NCBI GenBank assembly: GCA_017427405.1
Contig: JAFRSV010000008.1
Span: 1 to 38,632 of the forward strand
Source: Alphaproteobacteria bacterium
GTDB taxonomy: Bacteria > Pseudomonadota > Alphaproteobacteria > Rs-D84
Direction: 5' to 3'
DNA length: 38,632 bases
The position numbers and the translations under genes were made by a program. The first letter of the stretch is position 1; each line of letters starts with the position of its first letter. Positions 27,138 through 34,595 of this stretch are shown piece after piece. The notes under the pieces are model-generated. The model searched no databases. It had not been told where the DNA came from and was given only the letters and a program-made list of their open reading frames with translations.

Positions 27138-27710
27138 ATGAAAAAAATTGTATTTATGGTCTTTTTGGTCTTTAATACCCTGTGTGCAAATGCTCAGGAC
27201 GGATTTACTTTTTCACAAAATATCAGTAAATTGAAAAATTTAGATTTACATAATAACGACACAGAGTTTACCCAAGAACAAAAGGAACAAAAACAAGTCA
27301 AAGTTTCTTTTTATAATACACTGTATAAAACCTGTATTGATAATGGCAAACAAAGAATTAAACAAAAACAACCACTTGATAACGAAACACTTTATATGCT
27401 TGAAAAAGTGTGTGATTGTTATACTTTGACTATGATGGACAAAGTTGACTGGAAAAAATTAAAAAATATGACAGGAAACGAAATTGATTCTTACCTGGCG
27501 ACTTTCCATACAGAAGTCAAAGATGAATGTAGTGAAAGATTTAAAGATAGACCTGTTTATCAAGATAATAACACAAAAAATACAACACCTGAAAATATAA
27601 AAAACAAAGTCGATAACATAACGGGAAAAATTTTAGCGGGAATAATTTTTTCTTTAATTTTTACCCTGATAGCATGGTTGATAAGTAAAGCCATTAAAAC
27701 AGATAAATAA
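27138..27710 (+). CDS. Secreted/tail-anchored protein of the island
   Basis: 190 residues starting at the ATG at 27138 (AAGGT upstream). Residues 1-18 form a signal peptide (KKIVFMVFLVFNTLCANA). The central part is helical and charged with four Cys (YKTCIDNG, KVCDCYTL, DECSERF). A single hydrophobic helix lies near the C terminus (ILAGIIFSLIFTLIAWLI) followed by Lys residues, so the bulk should be periplasmic with the tail anchored in the inner membrane. The family is not recognised. It has its own promoter. As island cargo it could be an envelope-level exclusion factor, but nothing in the sequence proves this. Confidence 0.7.
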   Translation: MKKIVFMVFLVFNTLCANAQDGFTFSQNISKLKNLDLHNNDTEFTQEQKEQKQVKVSFYNTLYKTCIDNGKQRIKQKQPLDNETLYMLEKVCDCYTLTMMDKVDWKKLKNMTGNEIDSYLATFHTEVKDECSERFKDRPVYQDNNTKNTTPENIKNKVDNITGKILAGIIFSLIFTLIAWLISKAIKTDK

Positions 27711-27737
27711 AATTGTAATAAATTTCATTTTTTAGTA

Positions 27738-27812
27738 TGCGACAGGGTATTTTTGTATTATAATAGTAATAATAATGGGGTGTTGTGTAAATTTTCAGAC
27801 ACCCTGTTTTTT
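27738..27812 (+). promoter_or_regulatory. Promoter plus hairpin: predicted 40-base terminated transcript
   Basis: The promoter repeat TGCGACAG...GTATTATAAT (27738-27764) is followed by GGGTGT (27778-27783) pairing with ACACCC (27799-27804) and then TGTTTTTT. Transcription starting near 27771 would end at about 27812. An almost identical promoter copy at 27827 drives the next gene. Confidence 0.65.
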
Positions 27813-27826
27813 ATTAAATACCCGTT

Positions 27827-27853
27827 TGCGACAGTGTTTTTAAGTATTATAAT
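27827..27853 (+). promoter_or_regulatory. Second copy of the 27-bp promoter repeat
   Basis: TGCGACAGTG...GTATTATAAT, matching 27738-27764 at most positions, with -10 TATAAT at 27848-27853 and TTGCGA (27826-27831) as -35. It lies 32 bases before the 65-residue gene. Confidence 0.7.
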
Positions 27854-27885
27854 CTATTCGCAGAAGCAGAGTATAGGTAGCGAAA

Positions 27886-28083
27886 ATGAAAAAAATAATG
27901 TATGCAAAACAAAGTGGGAATCAGGTCAGTTTATATGATAGTTCCAATCGTGAATATTGTCGGGTTAATGGTAAATTAGTATCTTATAATTCGGATTTTG
28001 TTATCACCACAGGTGGAATTTTTAGCACCAATAACCACGTTTATGATTCAAATGGTAAATGGGTGCGTGATGTTCAAAAATAA
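27886..28083 (+). CDS. Small protein of unknown function
   Basis: 65 residues, MKKIMYAKQSGNQVSLYDSS and so on, with AGGTAG upstream. Predicted beta-rich, with short strand-turn repeats ending in Asp-Ser-Asn or Asn-Gly (LYDSSNREYCRVNGKLVSY, VYDSNGKWVRDV), recalling KWG/YD-type beta modules. No signal peptide and one Cys. Preceded by a convincing promoter, which supports it as a real gene despite its size. Function unknown. Confidence 0.6.
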   Translation: MKKIMYAKQSGNQVSLYDSSNREYCRVNGKLVSYNSDFVITTGGIFSTNNHVYDSNGKWVRDVQK

Positions 28084-28093
28084 TAATTATTAT

Positions 28094-28570
28094 TTATAAA
28101 TAAAACAACATTTCAGACGAAAAGATACGATATGAGTTGACGTGGAATTTATTATCAGATTCCAATTCTTTGACGTTATAATCATTCAAATGGAATCTGG
28201 TGTATTCAATAGGTTGAATTTCCATTACATTATCATCCAAATTCATATATTTTAATGTTTTGTCCACGGCAGTTTGTAATTCTTGGTCGGTATATTGAAA
28301 AGCCCACAACAAAAGATTCCAATGATAAATATGAAATTTGCCTTTTTCAACAAAAGCAATAAAATGAACCGGTTTTTTATTCCAATGACGACCAACCAAT
28401 TCTTTTTCAAACCTTTTAACAATTATTTTAAGATATTCCGTTGCTTGTTCAAATCCGTAATGTTTTCGGTTAAAAGGTAAATCAACAACCAAATAATGAC
28501 TAAAATACTTATCATTTAACCATTCTGATACTTGTTTTTGAACAATTTCGGTTTTTTCTGTATTTATCAT
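28094..28570 (-). CDS. Possible HUH Rep-like protein
   Basis: 158 residues. Order seen: strand SHYLVVDLPFN, helix ATEYLKIIVKRFEKEL, strand VHFIAFVEKG, then KFHIYHWNLLLW, in which H-x2-H precedes a hydrophobic strand, and later 'YTRFHLNDYNVKELESD' with a Tyr-containing helix. This order resembles the small rolling-circle Rep/HUH fold (strand, helix, strand with His pair, Tyr helix), although the classical H-U-H spacing is not exact. Alternatively it is an uncharacterised island protein. It lies next to a 470-base non-coding stretch with strong dyads that could be an origin. Confidence 0.4.
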   Translation of the reverse strand: MINTEKTEIVQKQVSEWLNDKYFSHYLVVDLPFNRKHYGFEQATEYLKIIVKRFEKELVGRHWNKKPVHFIAFVEKGKFHIYHWNLLLWAFQYTDQELQTAVDKTLKYMNLDDNVMEIQPIEYTRFHLNDYNVKELESDNKFHVNSYRIFSSEMLFYL

Positions 28571-29043
28571 ACCATCACCTTTTACATTCTGATATGGCTA
28601 GATTTAATGAAACGACTTTGACCAATATAATTTATAATCAGATTAAATAACTTTTATCGGTGCTTAAAATTTTAACTAGGACGTTTTTAACAAATCCCAG
28701 TAAAAATAACACCGATGTCCAACAATTATTTTACTGTAACCATGGTGAGTCCACATATAAAATAATGTCGTTTTATATACGAATTTTACCAGTTGGAACA
28801 AAACCTAGTAGAAAACGTATACGTTGTCGAACTTCCACACGTTATAAAGCATTTTTTTATCAACCCGGGTAAAAACGGTTGGTTTATGAATTTGAAATGA
28901 CGTCTGTTTCAAATGTCAAAAACACCGTGTATAAAGTAGAAGTCCCCGGGGGTGTTCCACCCCCGGATGTATAGAACTGTGATTTTAATAAAAATATTCA
29001 TATATATTTTTATATTCACGGGAAAAACGGGAATTCGGAAATT
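28571..29043. other. Non-coding region with dyads, candidate origin or control region
   Basis: No convincing gene in 470 bases. It holds a perfect 12-bp palindrome AACGTATACGTT (28814-28825) and a very strong hairpin CCGGGGGTG-TTC-CACCCCCGG (28946-28966) that has no T tract on either side and is therefore not a typical terminator. It lies between the possible Rep-like gene and the DUF927 gene, which both read away from the origin-like DNA on the same strand order. An origin or packaging site is one possibility. Confidence 0.4.
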
Positions 29044-30987
29044 TTACACGTTTTCTGTTCGTGTATCCAAAAAATCATCCCCGAAAACACGCGTTATATC
29101 AAACACATATACTCCACGATAGATACCGTCTTTATCAATTCGTCGTTTTTGTGTATAACGGTCTTTGGAATTACCTGGGTTAATCCACCCAAGTTTTACC
29201 AATTCTTTAACCGCCCAAGAAGCATCAAGCCCATGAATTACATCTGTTTTGAAACGTTCAGGTGTAACCCATTGTTCACGACCTTGCAAAGACCACTCAC
29301 TGAAATATGGTGAAATTTTATATGCAGGGTCTTTTTCGAAGAAAAGTCGAACCTGTTGTTTGAGTTTGTCCAAATCTGACATTCGTTCTGGATTATTATT
29401 CCATTCGTTAAACAATTGGCGAATGGCATCTGTTGCAGAACCTTTTTTCCAACCAGTAATTCCCCATTCGGTTGCTTTTTCACCTGCAAAACCGACCAAA
29501 GCAAAACGATTTAGTGCTCGATTAGCAAGCCCACTAAGGTTATGCCCAAAATACACTTTTTGTTCTGTCAAATATTTATCAAATTCGTGCTGGGTTTTTA
29601 TTGGATGTTCAACCAAAAAATGCAAAAATATCAACAATGGCGAACCATAATATTTTTTCGTTTGTGATATAAAATATTCTGCAAAATCGGCACTGTTTGT
29701 AAAATCGTGAATATTGTCAAAAATACCATATTTTGAATTTTCTGATGTTGCCGGAATACTTAAACATCGAACTTCCTGACCATTTTTTGTGGTTTTATGT
29801 CCAGTTCGCATGTGTGATTCAAGATCTAATTCGCCCGTAGACAAGAACAAATTCAACCATTTTTTTACGCTCTTTGGTGCACCCCTTGAACTTGAACGAA
29901 TCTTTCCAAGTCCATTTGCAAGCATGTATATTGTATCACCAATATCTGAACTGTCGGCTTGACCAATTTCATCCAATACTAATAAAAGGTCGTTATGATT
30001 TTCGGCAACAGATTCTAAACCGTTACTTGTGGCACGCCAGTTCTGCATATAATCAGGACTACCGCAAACAGATGTTGCAACCCTTAATAATGTCGTTTTA
30101 CCACAAGACGACTGACCATAAAAGTGAAATCCACCACCCTCAAGCCCACACAATTTTAATAATGGTGCTGCAAAAGCACAACTGACGGCAAAAATCAATC
30201 TTTTGTTTCCTTCACAATATTTTCCAATATTTTCTATCCAAGGTGCTAAACCGTTTTTACTTTCAAACCCAGCCGATGCTTTTATATTAAAATATGCATC
30301 GTCATTTTTACCAATTGGCAGACCAGGCAATCCAAAACATTTATTATGCCACCCTGTTTGGGTCACTTCTGTTACTGTTCTTATCGTTCCAGATTCTTTA
30401 AAAAAATCTGTTAATTTTTCACCGTTACGAATTCGCAACCCACGTTTTGCAAGGATTGTTACACAATCTTGACCACAAGGGACTTTGCCCAAAAACGAAT
30501 TTAATCGAACAATCGCATTTTGTCCTTGTCCGGCTAAATTTGTAAAATGAACCAAAAAACCCCAATTATCATTATCTGTATCATGTATATTTGCCACTAT
30601 ATAAAGATACCCGGATATTCTGCTTAACGAATAAAACGGTTTCATGTCTGGCTTGGTAATATGCACGACATGATATAAACCACCAGACAAAATCATAAAA
30701 TCTTTTGGAACTCCAACCCCATAAATCATATCCTGGACGTGTCGGTTGAATTTGAATTCTTCTTCCGTAAAAACGATATGATTTTTATTAAAATTATTTG
30801 GATTTATGGGGACCAATTGATTTGTCTGTTCATCAGCAGATGGTTTGTTTACTAAAACCGGTTCAATCGATATTTCTGTCGGCTGAATCGATTTTTTGCT
30901 TTCAACAAGTTCCGTATTCAATACATCAACATTAAAATTCAATGGTTGTTGCAAACCTAAGTTTTGCGTAATATCCATACTTTGCAT
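29044..30987 (-). CDS. DUF927 helicase/primase-type ATPase
   Basis: 647 residues; start at the ATG at 30985-30987 with a good GAGGT site 8 bases upstream. N-terminal 90 residues are low-complexity. From about 100 a DUF927 domain: 'GVGVPKDFMILSGGLYHV', 'VTEVTQTGWHN', then the P-loop GQSSCGKTT (291-299, Lys297), Walker B LLLVLDEIGQ (Asp339-Glu340) and 'LSTGELDLESHMR'. A C-terminal winged-helix-like region (about 570-640) follows. DUF927 proteins occur in integrative elements, plasmids and phages, and are thought to be replicative helicases like SF3/primase-linked ATPases. Here it is the only replication ATPase of the island and probably allows its replication after excision. Confidence 0.85.
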   Translation of the reverse strand: MQSMDITQNLGLQQPLNFNVDVLNTELVESKKSIQPTEISIEPVLVNKPSADEQTNQLVPINPNNFNKNHIVFTEEEFKFNRHVQDMIYGVGVPKDFMILSGGLYHVVHITKPDMKPFYSLSRISGYLYIVANIHDTDNDNWGFLVHFTNLAGQGQNAIVRLNSFLGKVPCGQDCVTILAKRGLRIRNGEKLTDFFKESGTIRTVTEVTQTGWHNKCFGLPGLPIGKNDDAYFNIKASAGFESKNGLAPWIENIGKYCEGNKRLIFAVSCAFAAPLLKLCGLEGGGFHFYGQSSCGKTTLLRVATSVCGSPDYMQNWRATSNGLESVAENHNDLLLVLDEIGQADSSDIGDTIYMLANGLGKIRSSSRGAPKSVKKWLNLFLSTGELDLESHMRTGHKTTKNGQEVRCLSIPATSENSKYGIFDNIHDFTNSADFAEYFISQTKKYYGSPLLIFLHFLVEHPIKTQHEFDKYLTEQKVYFGHNLSGLANRALNRFALVGFAGEKATEWGITGWKKGSATDAIRQLFNEWNNNPERMSDLDKLKQQVRLFFEKDPAYKISPYFSEWSLQGREQWVTPERFKTDVIHGLDASWAVKELVKLGWINPGNSKDRYTQKRRIDKDGIYRGVYVFDITRVFGDDFLDTRTENV

Positions 30988-31375
30988 GATATCTACCTCA
31001 TTTTATACAATTACATTTTAGGCATAAAAAACACCGTCGCTTTTTGCGAATTTTGTAATTTATACCAGTTAATAAAAAATAGATTAGATCTCTTGCCTTA
31101 CCGTATGGTCCATTTCGCGTCCCCAGTTATCGGCTTCGAACACCCATAGTGGTTATAAATTCCACTCTGTCCTAGTATATATAGGTAAAAAATCCAAAAT
31201 TTCAAGTCCCAAAGACAAAAAATTTAACAAAACCCGTTTACATTATTAAAAAAATGGATTATAATCAGATTAACAAGAAAGTGTGATACAAAGTGTATGA
31301 CATTTTAACAAAGTTGGGAAAAGTAGAACTTAAAAAAGGTTAGTTTTCTGGGGTTTTACAAAAAATGACCGGTTC
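30988..31375. other. Non-coding right end of the element
   Basis: About 390 AT-rich bases between the DUF927 start and attR. I see no gene. Upstream of the DUF927 gene, on its strand, there are several AT-rich -10-like stretches but no clear promoter. The last 100 bases could hold integrase arm sites; no repeats long enough to name them are visible. Confidence 0.5.
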
Positions 31376-31392
31376 CCTTTCGCCCCGACCAG
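31376..31392 (+). other. attR, direct repeat of the tRNA-Pro 3' end
   Basis: CCTTTCGCCCCGACCAG, identical to 20838-20854 over 17 bases. It marks the right end of the element. Confidence 0.9.
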
Positions 31393-31394
31393 GT

Positions 31395-31437
31395 TTAACA
31401 AAAAAATACCACCGAAATGGTGGTATTTTTTTGTTAA
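31395..31437. terminator. Perfect 19-bp hairpin terminator just after attR
   Basis: TTAACAAAAAAATACCACC (31395-31413) pairs fully with its complement (31419-31437) around GAAAT. The A7 and T7 tracts allow termination in both directions. It occupies the same distance after the tRNA end as the terminator at 20869, so it probably served the tRNA before the present element inserted. Confidence 0.88.
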
Positions 31438-31573
31438 ATTATGGTGGAACTGTGAATTCAAACGACAAAAAATTTGTCAATGTTCGAATCTTTCCCTCGG
31501 CACGGGTGCCTGCGGGGCATTCGTGACGGTTCGCCGGCATCCATATTTGGATGCACGGCTTGCTTACTCATTG
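31438..31573. other. Short remnant between two tRNA-end copies
   Basis: About 135 bases without a gene. It contains GTTCGAATCTTTCCCTCGG (31482-31500), recalling the T arm of the tRNA, and a CATCCATATTTGGATG palindrome (31538-31553). It looks like what is left of an older insertion at tRNA-Pro. Confidence 0.45.
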
Positions 31574-31613
31574 TCGCCCCGACCAGAAATTTAAATCGGC
31601 GTGTGGCCGATTT
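31574..31613 (+). other. Third copy of the tRNA end with its own terminator
   Basis: TCGCCCCGACCAG (31574-31586) repeats 13 bases of the att core; AAATCGGC-GTGTG-GCCGATTT (31593-31613) follows at the usual distance. This is probably the native end of the tRNA-Pro locus, separated from the tRNA by two successive insertions. Confidence 0.7.
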
Positions 31614-31657
31614 TAATTTGTGTCTTGGGAATGCCGTGGCGATATTCCAAGTTTAAT

Positions 31658-32179
31658 TTAATCAATTATACCACATGCAATGCGTGCGCCACCGCCGCCC
31701 AGTGTCGCGGGCGTATCACTGTAATTATCACCGCCCGCATGAATCATAATTGAGCGGTTTTTAATCTCTTGGACTTTTAAATTTTGGATACTAAAAGACA
31801 CGTTAACGGTGCCATCCATGGGCACGGTAAGGACCGGCAGGTCGCCTTTGTGCCCATCGGCTTGATTGGGACCCATATGATGGCCGGTTTTTCCAGGGTC
31901 ATAGTGACCACCGGCACTGAGGGCGGGTTGCAAATTCCCGTTGGCATCGATATCTGGGGCGCAATTGGGGTTTTCGTGAATATGAAAACCATGCTCGCCC
32001 GATGGCAGATTATGCAAGTTGACGTTTACTAACATTCCATTTGGGGTGTCCGTAAAAGAAATTTCGCCTATTTTTTGGCCTGTGCCAGACATAGTGGTTA
32101 AATAAATATCTGAATGTGCACTGGGTTGATAATTATTGCAACCAGTTAATAATAACGAATATATCAAAATTTTTTTCAT
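31658..32179 (-). CDS. sodC: Cu/Zn superoxide dismutase, lipoprotein
   Basis: 173 residues. Lipoprotein signal MKKILIYSLLLTGC gives an envelope-anchored enzyme. Copper and zinc ligands are in place: GFHIHE (two His), the GGHYDP segment with the bridging His, 'HHMG' and the zinc His/Asp in 'QADGHKGDLP', the copper His in IMIHAGGDNYSD and the electrostatic-loop Arg in GGGGARIACGII. The two Cys of the conserved disulfide are visible (NPNC and IAC). It destroys superoxide outside the cytoplasm, commonly a host-interaction trait. Ribosome site GGAAGGA. Its 3' end faces the island remnant. Length is normal for bacterial SodC. Confidence 0.95.
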   Translation of the reverse strand: MKKILIYSLLLTGCNNYQPSAHSDIYLTTMSGTGQKIGEISFTDTPNGMLVNVNLHNLPSGEHGFHIHENPNCAPDIDANGNLQPALSAGGHYDPGKTGHHMGPNQADGHKGDLPVLTVPMDGTVNVSFSIQNLKVQEIKNRSIMIHAGGDNYSDTPATLGGGGARIACGIID

Positions 32180-32335
32180 GTGCGTCCTTCCACGTATTGG
32201 TTAAGTATGCCCGTTGTGACAACTATTGATGAAACGCGTATTTTTTGCAAAAGGAATGTTTTCAAAAACGTCGTTTCAAAACTGGGGCGGAAATTTCAGA
32301 AGATTTTGTGTAACAAATTGTTTTAATTCTTTGCT

Positions 32336-33022
32336 TTAATCGTTTGAATTCACAATATATTTTATTGCATAATTTGCCGCGGCCAGGCCGAATGTTCCGG
32401 TGACGGTTATGATTGATCCCATATTTTTGTCGGGTGTTTTTTGGGGTGCCGGGGGTTCAGTCGAAAACACAACCGGAAAATCGCCCAGGTCCCGTTCGCG
32501 GACCAATTTTCGAATTTGTCGTGCCAGCGGGCAGGCAACCGTTTTTGAAAGTTTGGCTATTTTAACCTGGGCTGGGTCGGTTTTGCGTGCCGCGCCCATT
32601 GATGATATAAAGGGGATACCATTTTGTTCGCACCATTCGTAAAGTGCAATTTTGGACGCGATTGTGTCGATGGCGTCGATGACAAAGTCGGGACGCATGG
32701 GGGGCAGGGTGCCGGCATCGAAAAAAATGCCCAATTCGGTGACATGGATGTCCGGGGAAATCGCGGCAATTCGTTCGCGGGCAGCCCTTGTTTTCTTGTG
32801 ACCAAATGTGTTTTGTGTAGCAAACAGTTGCCGGTTGATATTTGACTCTTCGATTTTGTCGAAATCGACCAAAATTATGTGTCCGATACCCGAACGGGCC
32901 AATGCTTCGATGGCAAAAGAACCGACCGCGCCACACCCGACGACCATCACGGTTGCGTGTTGCAGTTTTTCTAAATTTTCTTCGCCGATTAACAGGCGGC
33001 ATCTGTGTAATCTATCCGGCAT
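32336..33022 (-). CDS. tcdA: tRNA threonylcarbamoyladenosine dehydratase (TcdA)
   Basis: 228 residues, an E1-like/ThiF fold. Nucleotide-binding VVGCGAVGSFAIEALARSGI near the N terminus, then 'ILVDFDKIEESNINRQLFA' (the E1 N-R-Q motif), 'DFVIDAIDTIASK', SSMGAARKTDP and the Cys-containing 'TVACPLARQIRKLVRERDL'. In E. coli TcdA/CsdL uses ATP to cyclise t6A37 of ANN-reading tRNAs to ct6A. It is slightly shorter than the E. coli protein (268). The start overlaps the tatD stop by 11 bases, so the two are one operon. Other E1-like enzymes (MoeB/ThiF) are less likely because the zinc Cys pairs are absent. Confidence 0.9.
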   Translation of the reverse strand: MPDRLHRCRLLIGEENLEKLQHATVMVVGCGAVGSFAIEALARSGIGHIILVDFDKIEESNINRQLFATQNTFGHKKTRAARERIAAISPDIHVTELGIFFDAGTLPPMRPDFVIDAIDTIASKIALYEWCEQNGIPFISSMGAARKTDPAQVKIAKLSKTVACPLARQIRKLVRERDLGDFPVVFSTEPPAPQKTPDKNMGSIITVTGTFGLAAANYAIKYIVNSND

Positions 33023-33752
33023 AGTTTATAACCCCCGTGAAATTTTTGTTGATTTGTTCGTTTAATTCGTGTGCGTCGCATTCGCGCAGTTTTGCAATTT
33101 CATGCGTGGCGGTCGCCAAAATTTCGGCTTGGACGGACGGCGCGTCGGAATCACTTTCAACCAAGATTTTATCCAACGGTGCAATTTTTGCCGTGTCGGC
33201 AACGTGGTCACCCCGCGCCCCGTATGAAAAATATGTGTTATATTCCGCAAGTGCGGTTATAATTGCCGTGTTCCCGCCGAACGCGTGTGCGATAATCGGA
33301 ATGTGGGGGTGGTGGTCCTTTAGTATATGCAAAACTTTGTCCCATGCGCCGACACAGTGTATGTGCGCGGGGCGATTCATTTCAATTGCAATTTCAATTT
33401 GTTGTGCAAAAAATTCGATTTGCCGGTCAATGTCTGGGTGATATTTATCAATTCCAATTTCGCCAACCATAATTTGTGGATTTGACAACAGGATTTCGCG
33501 CATGCAATCCGCCCAATCGGGGGGTGCGGAATCAATATACCATGGGTGAATACCGATACAGATGCGCGTGCGGTCGTCCGCAATTTGGACAAGTTTTTGC
33601 CAATCGGCCGTGGTTGTTGCATTACAAACCTGGGCGGCGACGTTGTCGGCGGGCGCAGAAAAAATATGACAATGTGCATCTGTATATTTCATGCCTTTTA
33701 ATATAATATGGTGTGCGCCCCCTTGCAACAAAGTTTTTGTGTATTTATTCAT
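33012..33752 (-). CDS. TatD-family metal-dependent hydrolase
   Basis: 246 residues from the ATG at 33752, preceded by AAGG. An internal ATG at 33692 (MKYTDAHCH) fits the family start better but has its purine-rich site only one base away, so the start is uncertain. Metal ligands of the TIM-barrel amidohydrolase are seen: DAHCH, the bridging Glu in MVGEIGID, His in PAHIHCVGAW, His in IIAHAFGG and Asp in LVESDSDAP. 'CIGIHPWYI' is typical of TatD. Proteins of this family act as DNases or on unknown phosphoester/amide substrates in the cytoplasm. Co-transcribed with tcdA. Confidence 0.88.
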   Translation of the reverse strand: MNKYTKTLLQGGAHHIILKGMKYTDAHCHIFSAPADNVAAQVCNATTTADWQKLVQIADDRTRICIGIHPWYIDSAPPDWADCMREILLSNPQIMVGEIGIDKYHPDIDRQIEFFAQQIEIAIEMNRPAHIHCVGAWDKVLHILKDHHPHIPIIAHAFGGNTAIITALAEYNTYFSYGARGDHVADTAKIAPLDKILVESDSDAPSVQAEILATATHEIAKLRECDAHELNEQINKNFTGVINYAG

Positions 33753-33753
33753 G

Positions 33754-33782
33754 TTGCCTTGAATTTCAAAATGTGATAAAAT
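33754..33782 (+). promoter_or_regulatory. Promoter of the DUF308 gene
   Basis: TTGCCT (33754-33759), 17-base spacer, TAAAAT (33777-33782), 27 bases before the ATG. It overlaps the start region of the divergent tatD gene. Confidence 0.5.
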
Positions 33783-33809
33783 TCGTTACGAAATTAAAAC
33801 GAGGTAGAA

Positions 33810-34439
33810 ATGCAAAAAGGTTTTGAACCGGGGTCCCGTCGTCAAAAGATAGGAGAGGTTATAAAGCGGATTTATCGTAATACCGCACCACTTTTGGTGG
33901 GCGAAGCGATTTTGTTCACAGTTGCCGGCATTTTAATGTTGATGCGTCCGATAGAGTTCCTGGGGATGTTGACATTTATAATTGGTGCGGGGTTGGTTGT
34001 GTTTGGGTTGTATCGCGTTAGTATGGTTTTTGTTTCAAACCTTGGGTTTAGTGTCAGTGCATACGATGTGTTTTTTGGACTGGTGACTTTGATTTTGGGT
34101 GTGGTGTTTTGTGTTTATCCAAACGATGCGGCGGTTGGGTTAATCTATGTCTTTGTGGTGCTGTTTTTGTTGAACGCGTTGCGAATGCTGTTTTTTGCGA
34201 TAAATATGTTGCGTATAGGGTTTGGTTATTATCGCGTGGATTTGATTGCATCAATTATAATGTTGGTTTTATCAGGGGGATTATTAGTATTTCCGGAAAT
34301 CGCCGGGGCCATGATGGTGATATGTTTGGCAATATATTTGTTCGTTTATGCGGCCATAGACGTGTATATGTTCCTTAAATTATTGAATTTACACCATCAA
34401 ATTAGGGCGGGGCGGAAAAATATATTGAAAAATCCATAG
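33810..34439 (+). CDS. HdeD-like/DUF308 membrane protein
   Basis: 209 residues, GAGGT ribosome site. A basic N terminus (GSRRQKIGEVIKRIYRN) is followed by six hydrophobic helices in three pairs, each pair with the short hairpin loop of the DUF308 repeat: LLVGEAILFTVAGILMLMRP, FLGMLTFIIGAGLVVFGLYR, 'VFFGLVTLILGVVFCVYP', 'LIYVFVVLFLLNALRMLF', 'LIASIIMLVLSGGLLVFPE' and 'AGAMMVICLAIYLFVYAAID'. The 'G...P' helix ends are typical of HdeD, an inner-membrane protein linked with acid resistance in E. coli. The C-terminal tail is basic. The role here is unknown. The hisS promoter lies in its last codons. Confidence 0.85.
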   Translation: MQKGFEPGSRRQKIGEVIKRIYRNTAPLLVGEAILFTVAGILMLMRPIEFLGMLTFIIGAGLVVFGLYRVSMVFVSNLGFSVSAYDVFFGLVTLILGVVFCVYPNDAAVGLIYVFVVLFLLNALRMLFFAINMLRIGFGYYRVDLIASIIMLVLSGGLLVFPEIAGAMMVICLAIYLFVYAAIDVYMFLKLLNLHHQIRAGRKNILKNP

Positions 34440-34453
34440 GGTTTATGTATAAT
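34425..34453 (+). promoter_or_regulatory. Promoter of hisS-prfA
   Basis: TTGAAA (34425-34430), 17-base spacer, TATAAT (34448-34453) with a TG extension just before it. It leaves a leader of about 135 bases before hisS, containing a CACGCCCG-TTCGGGTGTG hairpin and GGGC-AAAT-GCCC; neither is followed by a clean T tract. Confidence 0.7.
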
Positions 34454-34595
34454 CGTTGCATGATGATACATAAAGTGTTCTTTTTGGCGCGCCATCACGC
34501 CCGTTCGGGTGTGTGTTATTAGCCATGTTTTTTTAGAAAAATCAATGGGCAAATGCCCGGTCAACCATGTAAAATAATAGAATAGGGGAAATAAG

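Larger units (their letters stand above)
20854..31392. mobile_element. Integrative element in tRNA-Pro, about 10.5 kb
   Basis: Bounded by 17-bp direct repeats of the tRNA end. Contents in order: tyrosine integrase; AAA ATPase and PD-(D/E)XK-like partner; an operon on the other strand with two GIY-YIG-type proteins; small membrane and cytoplasmic proteins; a possible Rep-like protein; a DUF927 helicase-like ATPase. The whole interval is visibly more AT-rich than the genes around hisS, rho or the mac operon. No capsid, tail, portal, terminase, relaxase or conjugation gene is present. An integrase plus a primase/helicase-type ATPase fits a phage satellite or an integrative plasmid carrying defence cargo. 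Confidence 0.85.

Noticed and set aside
28660-28872. A 70-residue open frame in the island gap
   Set aside because: No ribosome site or recognisable domain, and it spans a 12-bp palindrome; the region reads better as non-coding control DNA.
28946-28966. The strong GC hairpin as a terminator of the DUF927 gene
   Set aside because: No T tract follows on either strand; termination may still occur, but an origin-type or structural role fits as well.
31474-31656. A 60-residue open frame between attR and sodC
   Set aside because: It runs through the third tRNA-end copy and its terminator hairpin, so it cannot be a real gene.
34454-34595. A T-box or histidine attenuator in the hisS leader
   Set aside because: No T-box sequence, specifier loop, run of His codons or clean terminator could be identified; only two short hairpins are visible.
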